Below are positions 37,555-45,339 of a DNA stretch of 64,000 nt, piece after piece; position 1 is the first letter of the stretch; each line of letters opens with the position of its first letter. Origin of the DNA: Bacteroidaceae bacterium (GTDB taxonomy: Bacteria > Bacteroidota > Bacteroidia > Bacteroidales > Bacteroidaceae). Below the pieces are notes generated by a model. The model was not told where the DNA came from, did no database searches, and saw only the letters and a list, made by a program, of their open reading frames with translations. Location of the stretch: positions 62,001 through 126,000 of the forward strand of contig JAIKWU010000022.1 of NCBI GenBank assembly GCA_024684455.1, written 5' to 3'. The translations under genes were made by a program, and so were the position numbers.

Positions 37555-38925
37555 TCAGTCCATCTCCTCGTCCAAATTCTTGTTCCAAAGATAGTGGCGA
37601 GTCTCGGCGGCGATTACACCCGACAACAATAGCAGGGAAACCAGATTGGGCACAGCCATCAGGGCATTCATGATGTCCGCCACATTCCACACAAGATCGA
37701 GGCTCATGACGCTCCCCACAAAGCAGAGCACAATCCACACCAAACGATACCACACGATGCTACGTTTGCCCGCCAAATACTCCATCGCACGTTCGCCATA
37801 GTAACTCCATCCCAGAATCGTCGAAAATGCAAAAGTCAGAATACCGAACGTGAGAATGGGAGTACCCACATAAGGAATCATGCCAAACGCCTTCTTTGTC
37901 AAAAGTCCACCGTCAGCCATACTGATGTCAGGATGGGCAATGATACTCGTTACAATCACCAGACCTGTGAGCGCACAGATAACCACCGTGTCCCAGAACG
38001 TCCCTGTCGAAGATACAAGCGCCTGACGCACAGGATTGCGTGTCTGTGCAGCGGCGGCCACAATCGGAGCCGAGCCCATGCCGCTCTCGTTCGAGAACAA
38101 GCCACGGGCAATACCATAGCGAGCACCCATCATCACTGCCGTACCCGCCGCACCGCCCAGCGATGCCTTCATCGAAAAAGCCTCCGAAGCAATCATCCGA
38201 ATGGCTGGCAACAGGTACTCGCCATTCACACACAGAATATAGATACATCCCAATACATAGAACAAAGCCATGAACGGAACAAACGCCGTGCAGATGCGAC
38301 CAATGCTCTTCACGCCACCCAGAATCACGGCACCCACCAGCAGGCTCGTCATCACGCCAGCCGCCATGCGAGCCGTCATCGGCTCAAGCCAGTCGGCAGA
38401 CACCAGACACAAATTCTCACTGATGGCATTGGCCTGCACAGCATTGCCGATGCCCAGCGATGCTGCCGCCGTGAACACACAAAACAACACCGCCAACCAT
38501 TTCATGCCCAGCCCACGCTCCAGTGCATACATCGGGCCACCCAGCATCCTGCCGTCGGCCGTCTTCACCCTGTATTTCACTGCCAGCAAACCCTCGCCGT
38601 ACTTTGTCGCAATACCGAACACACCTGTCAGCCAACACCACAGAACCGCACCAGGGCCACCCAGCGACACCGCCGTAGCCACACCGATGATGTTGCCCGT
38701 GCCAATCGTCGCAGCCAGTGAAGTGGCAAGCGCCGCAAACTGACTCACGTCGCCAGTCGAGCCCTTGTCCCTCCGTACTGATATCTTCAGAGCCGTCCAC
38801 ATCTTGCGTTGAGGAACACGCAAACGTACCGTCAAAAACACATGGGTGCCCAGCAGAAGCACAATCATCGGCCAGCCCCACACCCATCCGCTTACCGTAT
38901 CAGTGATATCAAGAATCCAGTTCAT
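37555..38925 (-). CDS. Alanine/glycine:cation symporter (AGCS family)
   Basis: A 456-residue inner-membrane sodium (or proton):amino-acid symporter; start at the ATG of MNWILDITDTVSGWVWGWP (38925). About ten to eleven helices. Family signatures are ATIGTGNIIGVATAVSLGGPGAVLWCW (in part) near residues 72-98, GPMYALERGLG, and the ESGMGSAPIVAAAA stretch near residue 280. It imports alanine and perhaps glycine. Its strong promoter (38954-38984) belongs to the clustered promoter set between this gene and nadA. Confidence 0.93.
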   Translation of the reverse strand: MNWILDITDTVSGWVWGWPMIVLLLGTHVFLTVRLRVPQRKMWTALKISVRRDKGSTGDVSQFAALATSLAATIGTGNIIGVATAVSLGGPGAVLWCWLTGVFGIATKYGEGLLAVKYRVKTADGRMLGGPMYALERGLGMKWLAVLFCVFTAAASLGIGNAVQANAISENLCLVSADWLEPMTARMAAGVMTSLLVGAVILGGVKSIGRICTAFVPFMALFYVLGCIYILCVNGEYLLPAIRMIASEAFSMKASLGGAAGTAVMMGARYGIARGLFSNESGMGSAPIVAAAAQTRNPVRQALVSSTGTFWDTVVICALTGLVIVTSIIAHPDISMADGGLLTKKAFGMIPYVGTPILTFGILTFAFSTILGWSYYGERAMEYLAGKRSIVWYRLVWIVLCFVGSVMSLDLVWNVADIMNALMAVPNLVSLLLLSGVIAAETRHYLWNKNLDEEMD

Positions 38926-38953
38926 CCTCCTTTGTTTATGCAAAAACTGACTG

Positions 38954-38984
38954 CAAAGGTACGATTAAGCGAGCGGAATACAAA
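38954..38984 (-). promoter_or_regulatory. Promoter of the alanine symporter
   Basis: Minus-strand -33 TTTG (38981-38984), 19-base spacer ending CGCTCGCTTAATCG, -7 TACCTTTG (38954-38961), 28 bases from the ATG. Confidence 0.88.
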
Positions 38985-39060
38985 ATGAAAGTCTCAAAAA
39001 CTTTCATTTTTATTCCTGAGCGTGGGCAATTGCGCGTTCGCGTTCAAGCAATTGGGACAA

Positions 39061-39102
39061 AGTCAAAGGTACGAGTAAGTGAGAGAAAAAGCAAATTTAT
39101 TT
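39061..39102 (-). repeat. 42-bp promoter-like direct repeat, copy 1
   Basis: Contains CAAAGGTACGAGTAAGTGAG and a GCAAATTT. On the minus strand it reads as a promoter: TTTG (39092-39095), 20 bases, TACCTTTG (39064-39071). Identical to 39134-39175. Confidence 0.85.
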
Positions 39103-39133
39103 GAGTTTTTCCGAGCGTAAGTACCTTCGACGC

Positions 39134-39175
39134 AGTCAAAGGTACGAGTAAGTGAGAGAAAAAGCAAATTTATTT
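39134..39175 (-). repeat. 42-bp promoter-like direct repeat, copy 2
   Basis: Exact copy of 39061-39102, 73 bases away, same orientation, with the same TTTG-20-TACCTTTG layout. It abuts the plus-strand nadA promoter. Confidence 0.85.
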
Positions 39176-39205
39176 TGGAATTTTGCTCGCTTAATCGTAC
39201 CTTTG
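39176..39205 (+). promoter_or_regulatory. nadA promoter
   Basis: Plus-strand -33 TTTG (39176-39179), 18-base spacer containing CTCGCTTAATCG, -7 TACCTTTG (39198-39205), about 69 bases before the ATG. Confidence 0.85.
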
Positions 39206-39273
39206 TCCGTTGAATACAACCGCAAAGGGGATTGGTTCATGTATGAAATAATTTTTCACGAACAACACGGAAG

Positions 39274-40260
39274 ATGAAAAAAGAATGGAATGCGAAGGGC
39301 TATGTCGATGAGCCCATTGACGAAAGTCTGGATCTGGCGAAGGAAATTCGCCGCATGTGCAAGGAAAAGAATGCCGTGGTGCTGGCGCACTACTACACAG
39401 AGGGCGACGTTCAGGACACGGCAGACTTCGTCGGCGACTCGTTGGCTTTGGCTCAGCAGGCTGCTAAGACGGACGCCGACATCATCGTGATGTGCGGTGT
39501 ACACTTCATGGGTGAGACGTGCAAACTGCTCTGCCCCGAGAAGAAGGTGCTGGTGTGTGACCTCAACGCTGGCTGTTCGTTGGCTGACTCGTGCGACGCA
39601 GGTGACCTAAAGGAATTCATCGACGAGCACCCTGGCTACAAAGTGGTGAGTTACGTGAATACGACGACGGCGGTAAAGGCGCTGACCGACGTGGTTGTGA
39701 CCAGTTCGAACGCCAAGAAAGTGGTTGATGCGTTTCCGAAGGACGAAAAACTCATCTTTGGCCCTGACAAGAACCTGGGCAACTACATCAACAGCGTGAC
39801 GGGACGACAGATGCTGCTTTGGAAGGGTGGCTGTCACGTCCACGGCCAGTTCTCGCTCGAAGGAATCTTGCAACTGAAAAGTGTGCATCCCGATGCCAAG
39901 ATACTGGTACACCCAGAGTGCCCTGCCCCCATTCAGCAGTTGGCAGATGTTATCGGCTCGACGGCTGGTCTGCTGAAGTATGCTGTCGAGAACGAAGCAC
40001 AGAAGTTTATCGTGGCGACAGAGAGTGGCATCCTGCACCAGATGAAACAGAGATGTCCCAACAAGACTTTTCTGCCTGCTCCGCCTGAGACGAGCGAAGG
40101 CATCGGCTGCCAGTGCAACGAATGTTCGTTCATGCGCCTAAACACACTTCGCAAACTCTATAACACGCTGAAATACGAATGGCCTGAAATCCACGTGGAT
40201 GCCAAGATTGCCAAACGTGCTGTACTTCCTATCAATAAAATGTTGGAATTGTCGAAGTGA
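39274..40260 (+). CDS. nadA: Quinolinate synthase NadA
   Basis: A 328-residue NadA, which condenses iminoaspartate with dihydroxyacetone phosphate to quinolinate in NAD synthesis. It has the [19 protein letters not shown] motif, the cluster-ligand candidates Cys101 (NAGCSLAD), Cys216 (HPECPAP) and the C279-x-C281-x2-C284 group (GIGCQCNEC) for a [4Fe-4S] centre, and WKGGCHVH. nadB and nadC are not in the window; the downstream mnmA follows after one base, so the two are cotranscribed. Confidence 0.97.
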   Translation: MKKEWNAKGYVDEPIDESLDLAKEIRRMCKEKNAVVLAHYYTEGDVQDTADFVGDSLALAQQAAKTDADIIVMCGVHFMGETCKLLCPEKKVLVCDLNAGCSLADSCDAGDLKEFIDEHPGYKVVSYVNTTTAVKALTDVVVTSSNAKKVVDAFPKDEKLIFGPDKNLGNYINSVTGRQMLLWKGGCHVHGQFSLEGILQLKSVHPDAKILVHPECPAPIQQLADVIGSTAGLLKYAVENEAQKFIVATESGILHQMKQRCPNKTFLPAPPETSEGIGCQCNECSFMRLNTLRKLYNTLKYEWPEIHVDAKIAKRAVLPINKMLELSK

Positions 40261-40261
40261 T

Positions 40262-41326
40262 ATGAACATAGCAGCGTTGGTCAGCGGCGGTGTAGATAGT
40301 GCGGTCTCGGTGCACCTGCTCAAAGAGCAGGGTCTGAATCCACACTTATTCTATATCAAGATTGGTCCTGACAAGGACACGGAATGGAACTGCACCTCGG
40401 AGGAGGACGTGGAAATTTGCCGTTGGTTGGCACGTCATTATGGCTTGAAACTGGACATCATCGACCTGCACAAGGAGTATTGGGACAAGGTAGTCGGCTA
40501 CACAATGGAAAAAGCGCGGAAAGGCCTTACTCCGAACCCCGACGTGATGTGCAACAAACTCATTAAGTTCGGATGCTTCGAAGAGGTGGTCGGCCATGAG
40601 TTTGACAAGACTGCAACTGGCCACTATGCTACCACCGAACTGCTGGACGGCAAGACGTGGCTCGCTACGAGTCCCGACCCTGTGAAAGACCAGACAGACT
40701 TCCTCTGTCAGATTGATGCGCTGCAGGTGAGCAAACTCATCTTTCCCATCGGGCATTTGTGGAAACATGAGGTACGCGACATTGCCGAACGTGCCGGTCT
40801 GCTCAATGCCAGCCGCCGCGACAGCCAAGGCATCTGCTTCCTCGGCGATATCGACTTCCGTGAATACATACGCCGTCACTTGGGCGAACTGCCTGGTGAT
40901 GTTCGTGAACTGGAGACAGGGCATAAAATAGGCCGACATCAGGGGCTCTGGTTCTACACCATCGGTCAGCGCAAAGGACTTGGCTTCGGCGGCGGTCCGT
41001 GGTTTGTGGTAAAGAAAAACGTCAAGCGAAACATCCTCTTCGTATCCCACGGCTACGACCCCGACAAGGTGTATAAGGACCGCATCAGTATGGACGCGCT
41101 TCACTTCATCACCGAGTGCCCGTGGCAAGACACCACACAAGCCCACCCTATTACCTTCAAGATACGCCATACCCCCGAATTTCTCACAGGTACGATTCAG
41201 CAACTCGACAACCGCACATGGCACGTTCAGGCCGAGGAGCGCATTCATGGGGTGGCAGAGGGGCAGTTCTGCGTGATTTACGACGAGAACAATCACTTGT
41301 GCTATGGCAGCGGAGAGATAGCATGA
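40262..41326 (+). CDS. mnmA: tRNA-specific 2-thiouridylase MnmA
   Basis: A 354-residue enzyme; start at the ATG of [16 protein letters not shown] (40262), one base past the nadA stop, excluding 21 unrelated residues of the open frame. The PP-loop SGGVDS is at residues 8-13, and the catalytic pair Cys97 ([10 protein letters not shown]) and Cys192 (SQGICFLG) is intact. It makes 2-thiouridine at the wobble position of Lys, Glu and Gln tRNAs. Its stop overlaps the ATG of the PAP2 gene by four bases. Confidence 0.96.
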   Translation: MNIAALVSGGVDSAVSVHLLKEQGLNPHLFYIKIGPDKDTEWNCTSEEDVEICRWLARHYGLKLDIIDLHKEYWDKVVGYTMEKARKGLTPNPDVMCNKLIKFGCFEEVVGHEFDKTATGHYATTELLDGKTWLATSPDPVKDQTDFLCQIDALQVSKLIFPIGHLWKHEVRDIAERAGLLNASRRDSQGICFLGDIDFREYIRRHLGELPGDVRELETGHKIGRHQGLWFYTIGQRKGLGFGGGPWFVVKKNVKRNILFVSHGYDPDKVYKDRISMDALHFITECPWQDTTQAHPITFKIRHTPEFLTGTIQQLDNRTWHVQAEERIHGVAEGQFCVIYDENNHLCYGSGEIA

Positions 41327-42582
41327 AGGCATCCCTGTTCATATTCCTACTCACTTTCACGGGCTTTCATTCCCTGAAGGCACAAAGTTCCGTTGACAGC
41401 CTGTACCTACTCCAAATCGAGCAGACCATGGACAGCCTGGAGCAAATCCAAAGAGTTGTCAAAGAAGTGCAGAAGTATGAACATCGCCTGCTCCGCGAAG
41501 AGATGGCTTTCCACTACAACGAAAGTGCCATGCTACTTCGCGGCCTGATTCAGACAGGCACCAACCGCTCGTTCATCCGCCACGAAGGAACGTTTCCCAA
41601 AAAGGACTTCGAGATACAGGACTATGCAGTGGCAAGCCTGCCGCTTGCCACCACATGGGCTCTCAAAGCACTGGGTGTCGAAAGTCGTAGCACAACACGC
41701 CGGATGCTGACAGCCAACGCAATGGCACTCCTCTTAGCAGGTGGTTCGGTCGAAGGCTTGAAATACTGGAGCAATGAAACCCGTCCCAATGGACAGGACA
41801 ACCATTCTTTCCCCTCGGGGCATACGGCGCTTGCTTTTGCCAGTGCTACCATCCTCGAACGCGAATACGGACACATTAGCCCTTGGATTACGCTGGGAGG
41901 ATATACGGCTGCCACAGCGACGGAATGGCTGCGACTCAGGCATAACGCTCATTATGTCAACGATCTCTTCACAGGAGCTGGCATCGGCATCGTCGCTACC
42001 AACCTCGCCTATTTCCTGACTGATCAAATTTACGGCACTAAGGGAATTAATCCTCCACGGCTCTATAAAGGCGACATCATTCGTCTGGGACGTTTTCTCG
42101 AGCGACCTACTTCCTTCTCACTGGTTGCCGGCTCCGAAATTACCTCAAAACATTTTCACCTGGACGGCATCGACTGGCGCACCTCCTCCATCTACACGTC
42201 TGGATTCGAATACACCTGCTTTTTTGATTCTCATTGGGCGGCAGATCTCACTGCTCGTCTTGCCACCACACAAGTTAAGGCCGAGGACATCAGTCTCACC
42301 ACCTCCCCAGCCTTCACTCTCAGCCAGTATCATCTGAACGGAGGTGTGCGCTACAGCACCACTCTCGGCCTGAACACCCGTCTGGCTCTCCGTGCCTTCG
42401 GCGGTGAATGTTACACCGACCCTACCCACAAATGGAATGCAGAGGTTGGTACAGGACTTTCGTTCGAAGTGATCACCACCAAGAACTATGTCACCGGTTT
42501 CAGTGCCGACTACATGCACAGTTTTTCCGACCTATTCCCCAATCGTTGTGTCATCAGCAGTTACTGGAAGATTCTGCTCTGA
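41323..42582 (+). CDS. PAP2-family phosphatase with beta-barrel-like C-terminus
   Basis: A 419-residue exported protein; start at 41323 overlapping mnmA (ATGA). Signal peptide 1-20 (ending SLKAQ). The acid phosphatase/PAP2 motifs are intact: [19 protein letters not shown] and [17 protein letters not shown]. The C-terminal ~150 residues consist of alternating polar/aromatic strands ([20 protein letters not shown] and similar) ending in an aromatic pattern, suggesting a membrane barrel or beta domain. Likely a lipid A or undecaprenyl-type phosphatase at the envelope; substrate inferred only from family. Confidence 0.87.
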   Translation: MKASLFIFLLTFTGFHSLKAQSSVDSLYLLQIEQTMDSLEQIQRVVKEVQKYEHRLLREEMAFHYNESAMLLRGLIQTGTNRSFIRHEGTFPKKDFEIQDYAVASLPLATTWALKALGVESRSTTRRMLTANAMALLLAGGSVEGLKYWSNETRPNGQDNHSFPSGHTALAFASATILEREYGHISPWITLGGYTAATATEWLRLRHNAHYVNDLFTGAGIGIVATNLAYFLTDQIYGTKGINPPRLYKGDIIRLGRFLERPTSFSLVAGSEITSKHFHLDGIDWRTSSIYTSGFEYTCFFDSHWAADLTARLATTQVKAEDISLTTSPAFTLSQYHLNGGVRYSTTLGLNTRLALRAFGGECYTDPTHKWNAEVGTGLSFEVITTKNYVTGFSADYMHSFSDLFPNRCVISSYWKILL

Positions 42583-42592
42583 AAACAAAAAG

Positions 42593-42619
42593 CCCCTGAC
42601 GACCAGTGGTCAGCAGGGG
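42593..42619. terminator. Hairpin terminator, convergent PAP2 / winged-helix gene
   Basis: CCCCTG(AC)GACC pairs with GGTC(AG)CAGGGG across a short loop, between two genes that converge. A run of A precedes it, giving T-tract character on the minus strand. Confidence 0.75.
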
Positions 42620-42642
42620 TATTCAGTACGGTGTACTTGAAA

Positions 42643-42855
42643 TTACTTCAGAGAGTAAGTGAAGGGATCCTTCTCGTCACCTGTCTCAGCAACGTTCAGT
42701 TTGTCCTCACGGAGCAACCAACCGAGACCCAGGTTGAAATCCTTCTCAGCCAACTTCGTGGCCTTCTTAATCTGCTTGTAAGTCAAGCTTGCATTTGCTT
42801 CTGCCAGTGCATTCCAGATAAGACCTGCAATGTTTCCTGCTTTTTCTTGCAACAT
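42643..42855 (-). CDS. Small winged-helix protein (DUF2582-like)
   Basis: A 70-residue protein; start at the ATG of MLQEKAGNIAGLIWNAL (42855). The sequence (LAEANASLTYKQIKKATKLAEKDFNLGLGWLLREDKL) has the helix-turn-helix plus wing of small winged-helix proteins common in Bacteroidetes. It probably binds DNA or protein; the targets are unknown. A clear promoter lies 85 bases upstream. Confidence 0.85.
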   Translation of the reverse strand: MLQEKAGNIAGLIWNALAEANASLTYKQIKKATKLAEKDFNLGLGWLLREDKLNVAETGDEKDPFTYSLK

Positions 42856-42939
42856 AATCTTTTTACTTTTTTTGAGTTTAACAATACGCTCCCTGAACAC
42901 CAAGTGTGCATTGGAGCAACTTTTTCTATTTTAACGCTG

Positions 42940-42970
42940 CAAAGTTAGGCTATTTTGCATTCATGGCAAA
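42940..42970 (-). promoter_or_regulatory. Promoter of the winged-helix gene
   Basis: Minus-strand -33 TTTG (42967-42970) and -7 TAACTTTG (42940-42947), 19-base spacer. Confidence 0.8.
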
Positions 42971-43090
42971 ATCATTGCATAAAAAATCGCTGTGTGCGAA
43001 CACGGAAATAACATTATTTAACATTACGGTAATAAAATTAACAGACTTTTATCAAATGTGCATCTGTGTCCGCACACAATATGCACACTT

Positions 43091-43708
43091 TTATTCTTTC
43101 ATCCCTAAGGCGGCACGAATATACATCTGCATCATCGCAATCGCCTTTTCGTTATTGCCACCATTGGGGATGATGATGTCTGCAAACTGCTTCGTCGGTT
43201 CGATGAACTCGTCGTGCATGGGCTTGAGTACATTGCGGTATTTGCTGATGAGCATCTCGAGCGGATGTCCACGCTCAGCAATGTCACGCACGATGACACG
43301 GAGCAGGCGTTCGTCGGCACCAGCATCGACAAAAATCTTCAGGTCCATCAGGTCACGCAATTTCTTGTCGTACAGAGCCATGATGCCTTCGACGATGATG
43401 ACATCCTTCGGCTCCACATGCACCGTTTCGCTCAGTCGCGTACACGTGATATACGAATAGGTGGGTTGCTCGATGCTACGTCCCTGGCGCAGTTCTTCTA
43501 TCTGGTGTGCCAGCAAAGGCCACTCGAAAGCATCAGGATGGTCGAAATTAGTCTGTTTACGCACTTCAAGCGGAAGGTCCGACTGGTCATTATAGTAGGA
43601 GTCCTGTGGGATGACCGCCACACTGTTGTCGGGCAGGCTTTCAATGATTTTGCGGACGACGGTGGTCTTGCCCGATCCTGTACCGCCTCCGATTCCAATA
43701 ATAATCAT
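43091..43708 (-). CDS. udk: Uridine kinase
   Basis: A 205-residue uridine/cytidine kinase of usual length. It has the P-loop GIGGGTGSGKTTV (residues 5-17), the Walker-B-like DVIIVEGIMALYD and the FVDAGADERLLRVIVRDIAERG lid region. It phosphorylates uridine and cytidine in pyrimidine salvage. A -7 element TAACTTTG lies at 43733-43740 on the minus strand. Monocistronic. Confidence 0.95.
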   Translation of the reverse strand: MIIIGIGGGTGSGKTTVVRKIIESLPDNSVAVIPQDSYYNDQSDLPLEVRKQTNFDHPDAFEWPLLAHQIEELRQGRSIEQPTYSYITCTRLSETVHVEPKDVIIVEGIMALYDKKLRDLMDLKIFVDAGADERLLRVIVRDIAERGHPLEMLISKYRNVLKPMHDEFIEPTKQFADIIIPNGGNNEKAIAMMQMYIRAALGMKE

Positions 43709-44039
43709 AGTTGACAGAAACTTTTAGCGTTGCAAAGTTACAACAATATATTAAGAATTAAAAAATTAAGAAATAAAAAAATACACTCATAACGTCAGGA
43801 GAGACTGCTTGCCGCTGAGCCGCAGCCTCAATTCCGCAGGACTGTGGCCAGCATACTGCGGCGTAAGCGCAAGTACGCTCCCATGTCACGAAAATCACAC
43901 TACGCCACAGATTTCACGATACTTTGTGTATATTTTTAGCACTTCAATATGACATCGTTGGGATTGTTTTTATTTTTATTTGAGATTTTTTTTATTTATA
44001 ATTTATTGTCGTACCTTTGCAGAAACAATTTTATGAAAT
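43709..44039. other. 331-bp divergent region, udk / YqhA-like gene
   Basis: Left: udk -7 element (43733-43740). Middle: GC-rich stretch (43805-43900) with CCGCAG and CTGCGG words but no stable period. Right: -7 element TACCTTTG at 44012-44019 for the plus-strand gene, 21 bases from its ATG. No gene. Confidence 0.6.
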
Positions 44040-44954
44040 ATGGAACCTACGACCAACCTGTCGCAACTGCGCAAGACCATCTTCGCCAACGGACTCATCA
44101 CAGCCGAAGACGTCACCAAGTTGCGCAATGCCATGTTTTCAGACGAAGGCATGGATCGCCGCAAAGCCGACTTCCTGTTCGAAGTGAAGGACACCGTGGC
44201 CAAAGACAAGATGCACCCGAACTTCAAGAACCTCTTCAACGAAGCCATTACCTCCTATCTGCTCGAGGACGAGGACAGCCCAGGCGAAATCGAAGAGAGC
44301 GAAGCCAAATGGCTCCGCGCACGCATCCAGTACAAGGGCAACATGGACAGCATCGACGAACTTCTGCTCAAGAACCTGCGCATGAAGTCCATTAACTTCC
44401 CGCAAACCCTCAACTACAAGAGCACGACAGCCAAGTTTTTCGAAAAGGTCCTCTACTGGTCGCGCTACCTCAGCATTCTCGCTGTAGTCGGCTCCATTGC
44501 AGCAGGTATCGCCATCTTTGTTCGCTCGTCCATCATCGTATGCGACGGCATCTACCAGTTCTGCTCCACCCTCTCATCCAACGATGAGCACATAATTGAC
44601 GAGTTGCTCGCCAAGTTCGTCGAATCAGTCGATTTGTACCTCTTCGCTATGGTACTCATCATCTTCGGCATGGGTATCTACGAACTGTTCATCAACAAGA
44701 TTGACCCTGTGGAACAGAAAACCGACTCACGCCCCACATGGCTGCAAATATCAAGCATCGACGACCTGAAGTCGGCTCTGGGCAAGGTCATCCTCATGGT
44801 GCTCATCGTCTCGCTGTTCAGGCATTCGCTCACACTGAAGTACGACTCGGTAGTCGAACTACTCGAACTCGCCGTTGCCATCGTACTCGTGGCTGGAGCC
44901 CTCTACATCGCCCACGCCTCGCCACACGGACACGAACACAAAGAGAAAGGATGA
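44040..44954 (+). CDS. YqhA/UPF0114-like membrane protein with N-terminal soluble domain
   Basis: A 304-residue protein. The C-terminal part (~135-290) has three to four helices and UPF0114 features (FFEKVLYWSRYLSILAVVGS, VDLYLFAMVLIIFGMGIYELF, then LKSALGKVILMVLIVSLF). Residues 1-130 form a charged helical domain (LITAEDVTKLRNAMFSDEGMDRRKADFLFEVKD in part) not found in the ~165-residue YqhA proteins; it somewhat resembles TerB-like helical domains, but I cannot assign it. Function unknown. Its stop overlaps the start of the DUF4298 gene by four bases. Confidence 0.8.
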   Translation: MEPTTNLSQLRKTIFANGLITAEDVTKLRNAMFSDEGMDRRKADFLFEVKDTVAKDKMHPNFKNLFNEAITSYLLEDEDSPGEIEESEAKWLRARIQYKGNMDSIDELLLKNLRMKSINFPQTLNYKSTTAKFFEKVLYWSRYLSILAVVGSIAAGIAIFVRSSIIVCDGIYQFCSTLSSNDEHIIDELLAKFVESVDLYLFAMVLIIFGMGIYELFINKIDPVEQKTDSRPTWLQISSIDDLKSALGKVILMVLIVSLFRHSLTLKYDSVVELLELAVAIVLVAGALYIAHASPHGHEHKEKG

Positions 44955-45217
44955 GGAAAGGACAACTCGAGCGCATTCAGCGCATGGAACAATGCTTCGA
45001 CGAGGTCAATGCATCCGTGCAAGCCTTGCAAAAGGCACGTGAAAAATTTGCCGCTGCCCAACCTGCCCTGCAAGCCCTCGCCGACTACTATGTCAGCGAC
45101 CTCTGGAAACAGGACTATGCCGATGACGAGGCAGGCCGCCTCCCCTCTACCCTCAAGCGCGGTGTCCTCTCACAAGATGCCGTCTGGAACTTGTTGGAGG
45201 AGGCACATAATATATAA
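44951..45217 (+). CDS. DUF4298-like small helical protein
   Basis: An 88-residue acidic, helical protein (RIQRMEQCFDEVNASVQALQ; DYYVSDLWKQDYADDEAGRL; RGVLSQDAVWNLLEE). The pattern of an N-terminal amphipathic helix and a Tyr/Trp-rich middle matches DUF4298. Function is unknown. It is coupled to the YqhA-like gene by an ATGA overlap. Confidence 0.8.
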   Translation: MRKGQLERIQRMEQCFDEVNASVQALQKAREKFAAAQPALQALADYYVSDLWKQDYADDEAGRLPSTLKRGVLSQDAVWNLLEEAHNI

Positions 45218-45286
45218 TATAAAAGGTTCGCGCGCGTAAAATGCGCTTTTTCCTGCATTTTATTTCTAAAATCATCGGAAAATCCG

Positions 45287-45294
45287 TAACTTTG
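45287..45294 (+). promoter_or_regulatory. -7 element of pheT
   Basis: TAACTTTG, 46 bases before the pheT ATG; upstream is a T-rich -33 region without exact TTTG. Confidence 0.65.
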
Positions 45295-45339
45295 CATGAA
45301 TTTAGAAAATCGTAAATCCGTAAACTGTAAATACACAAG

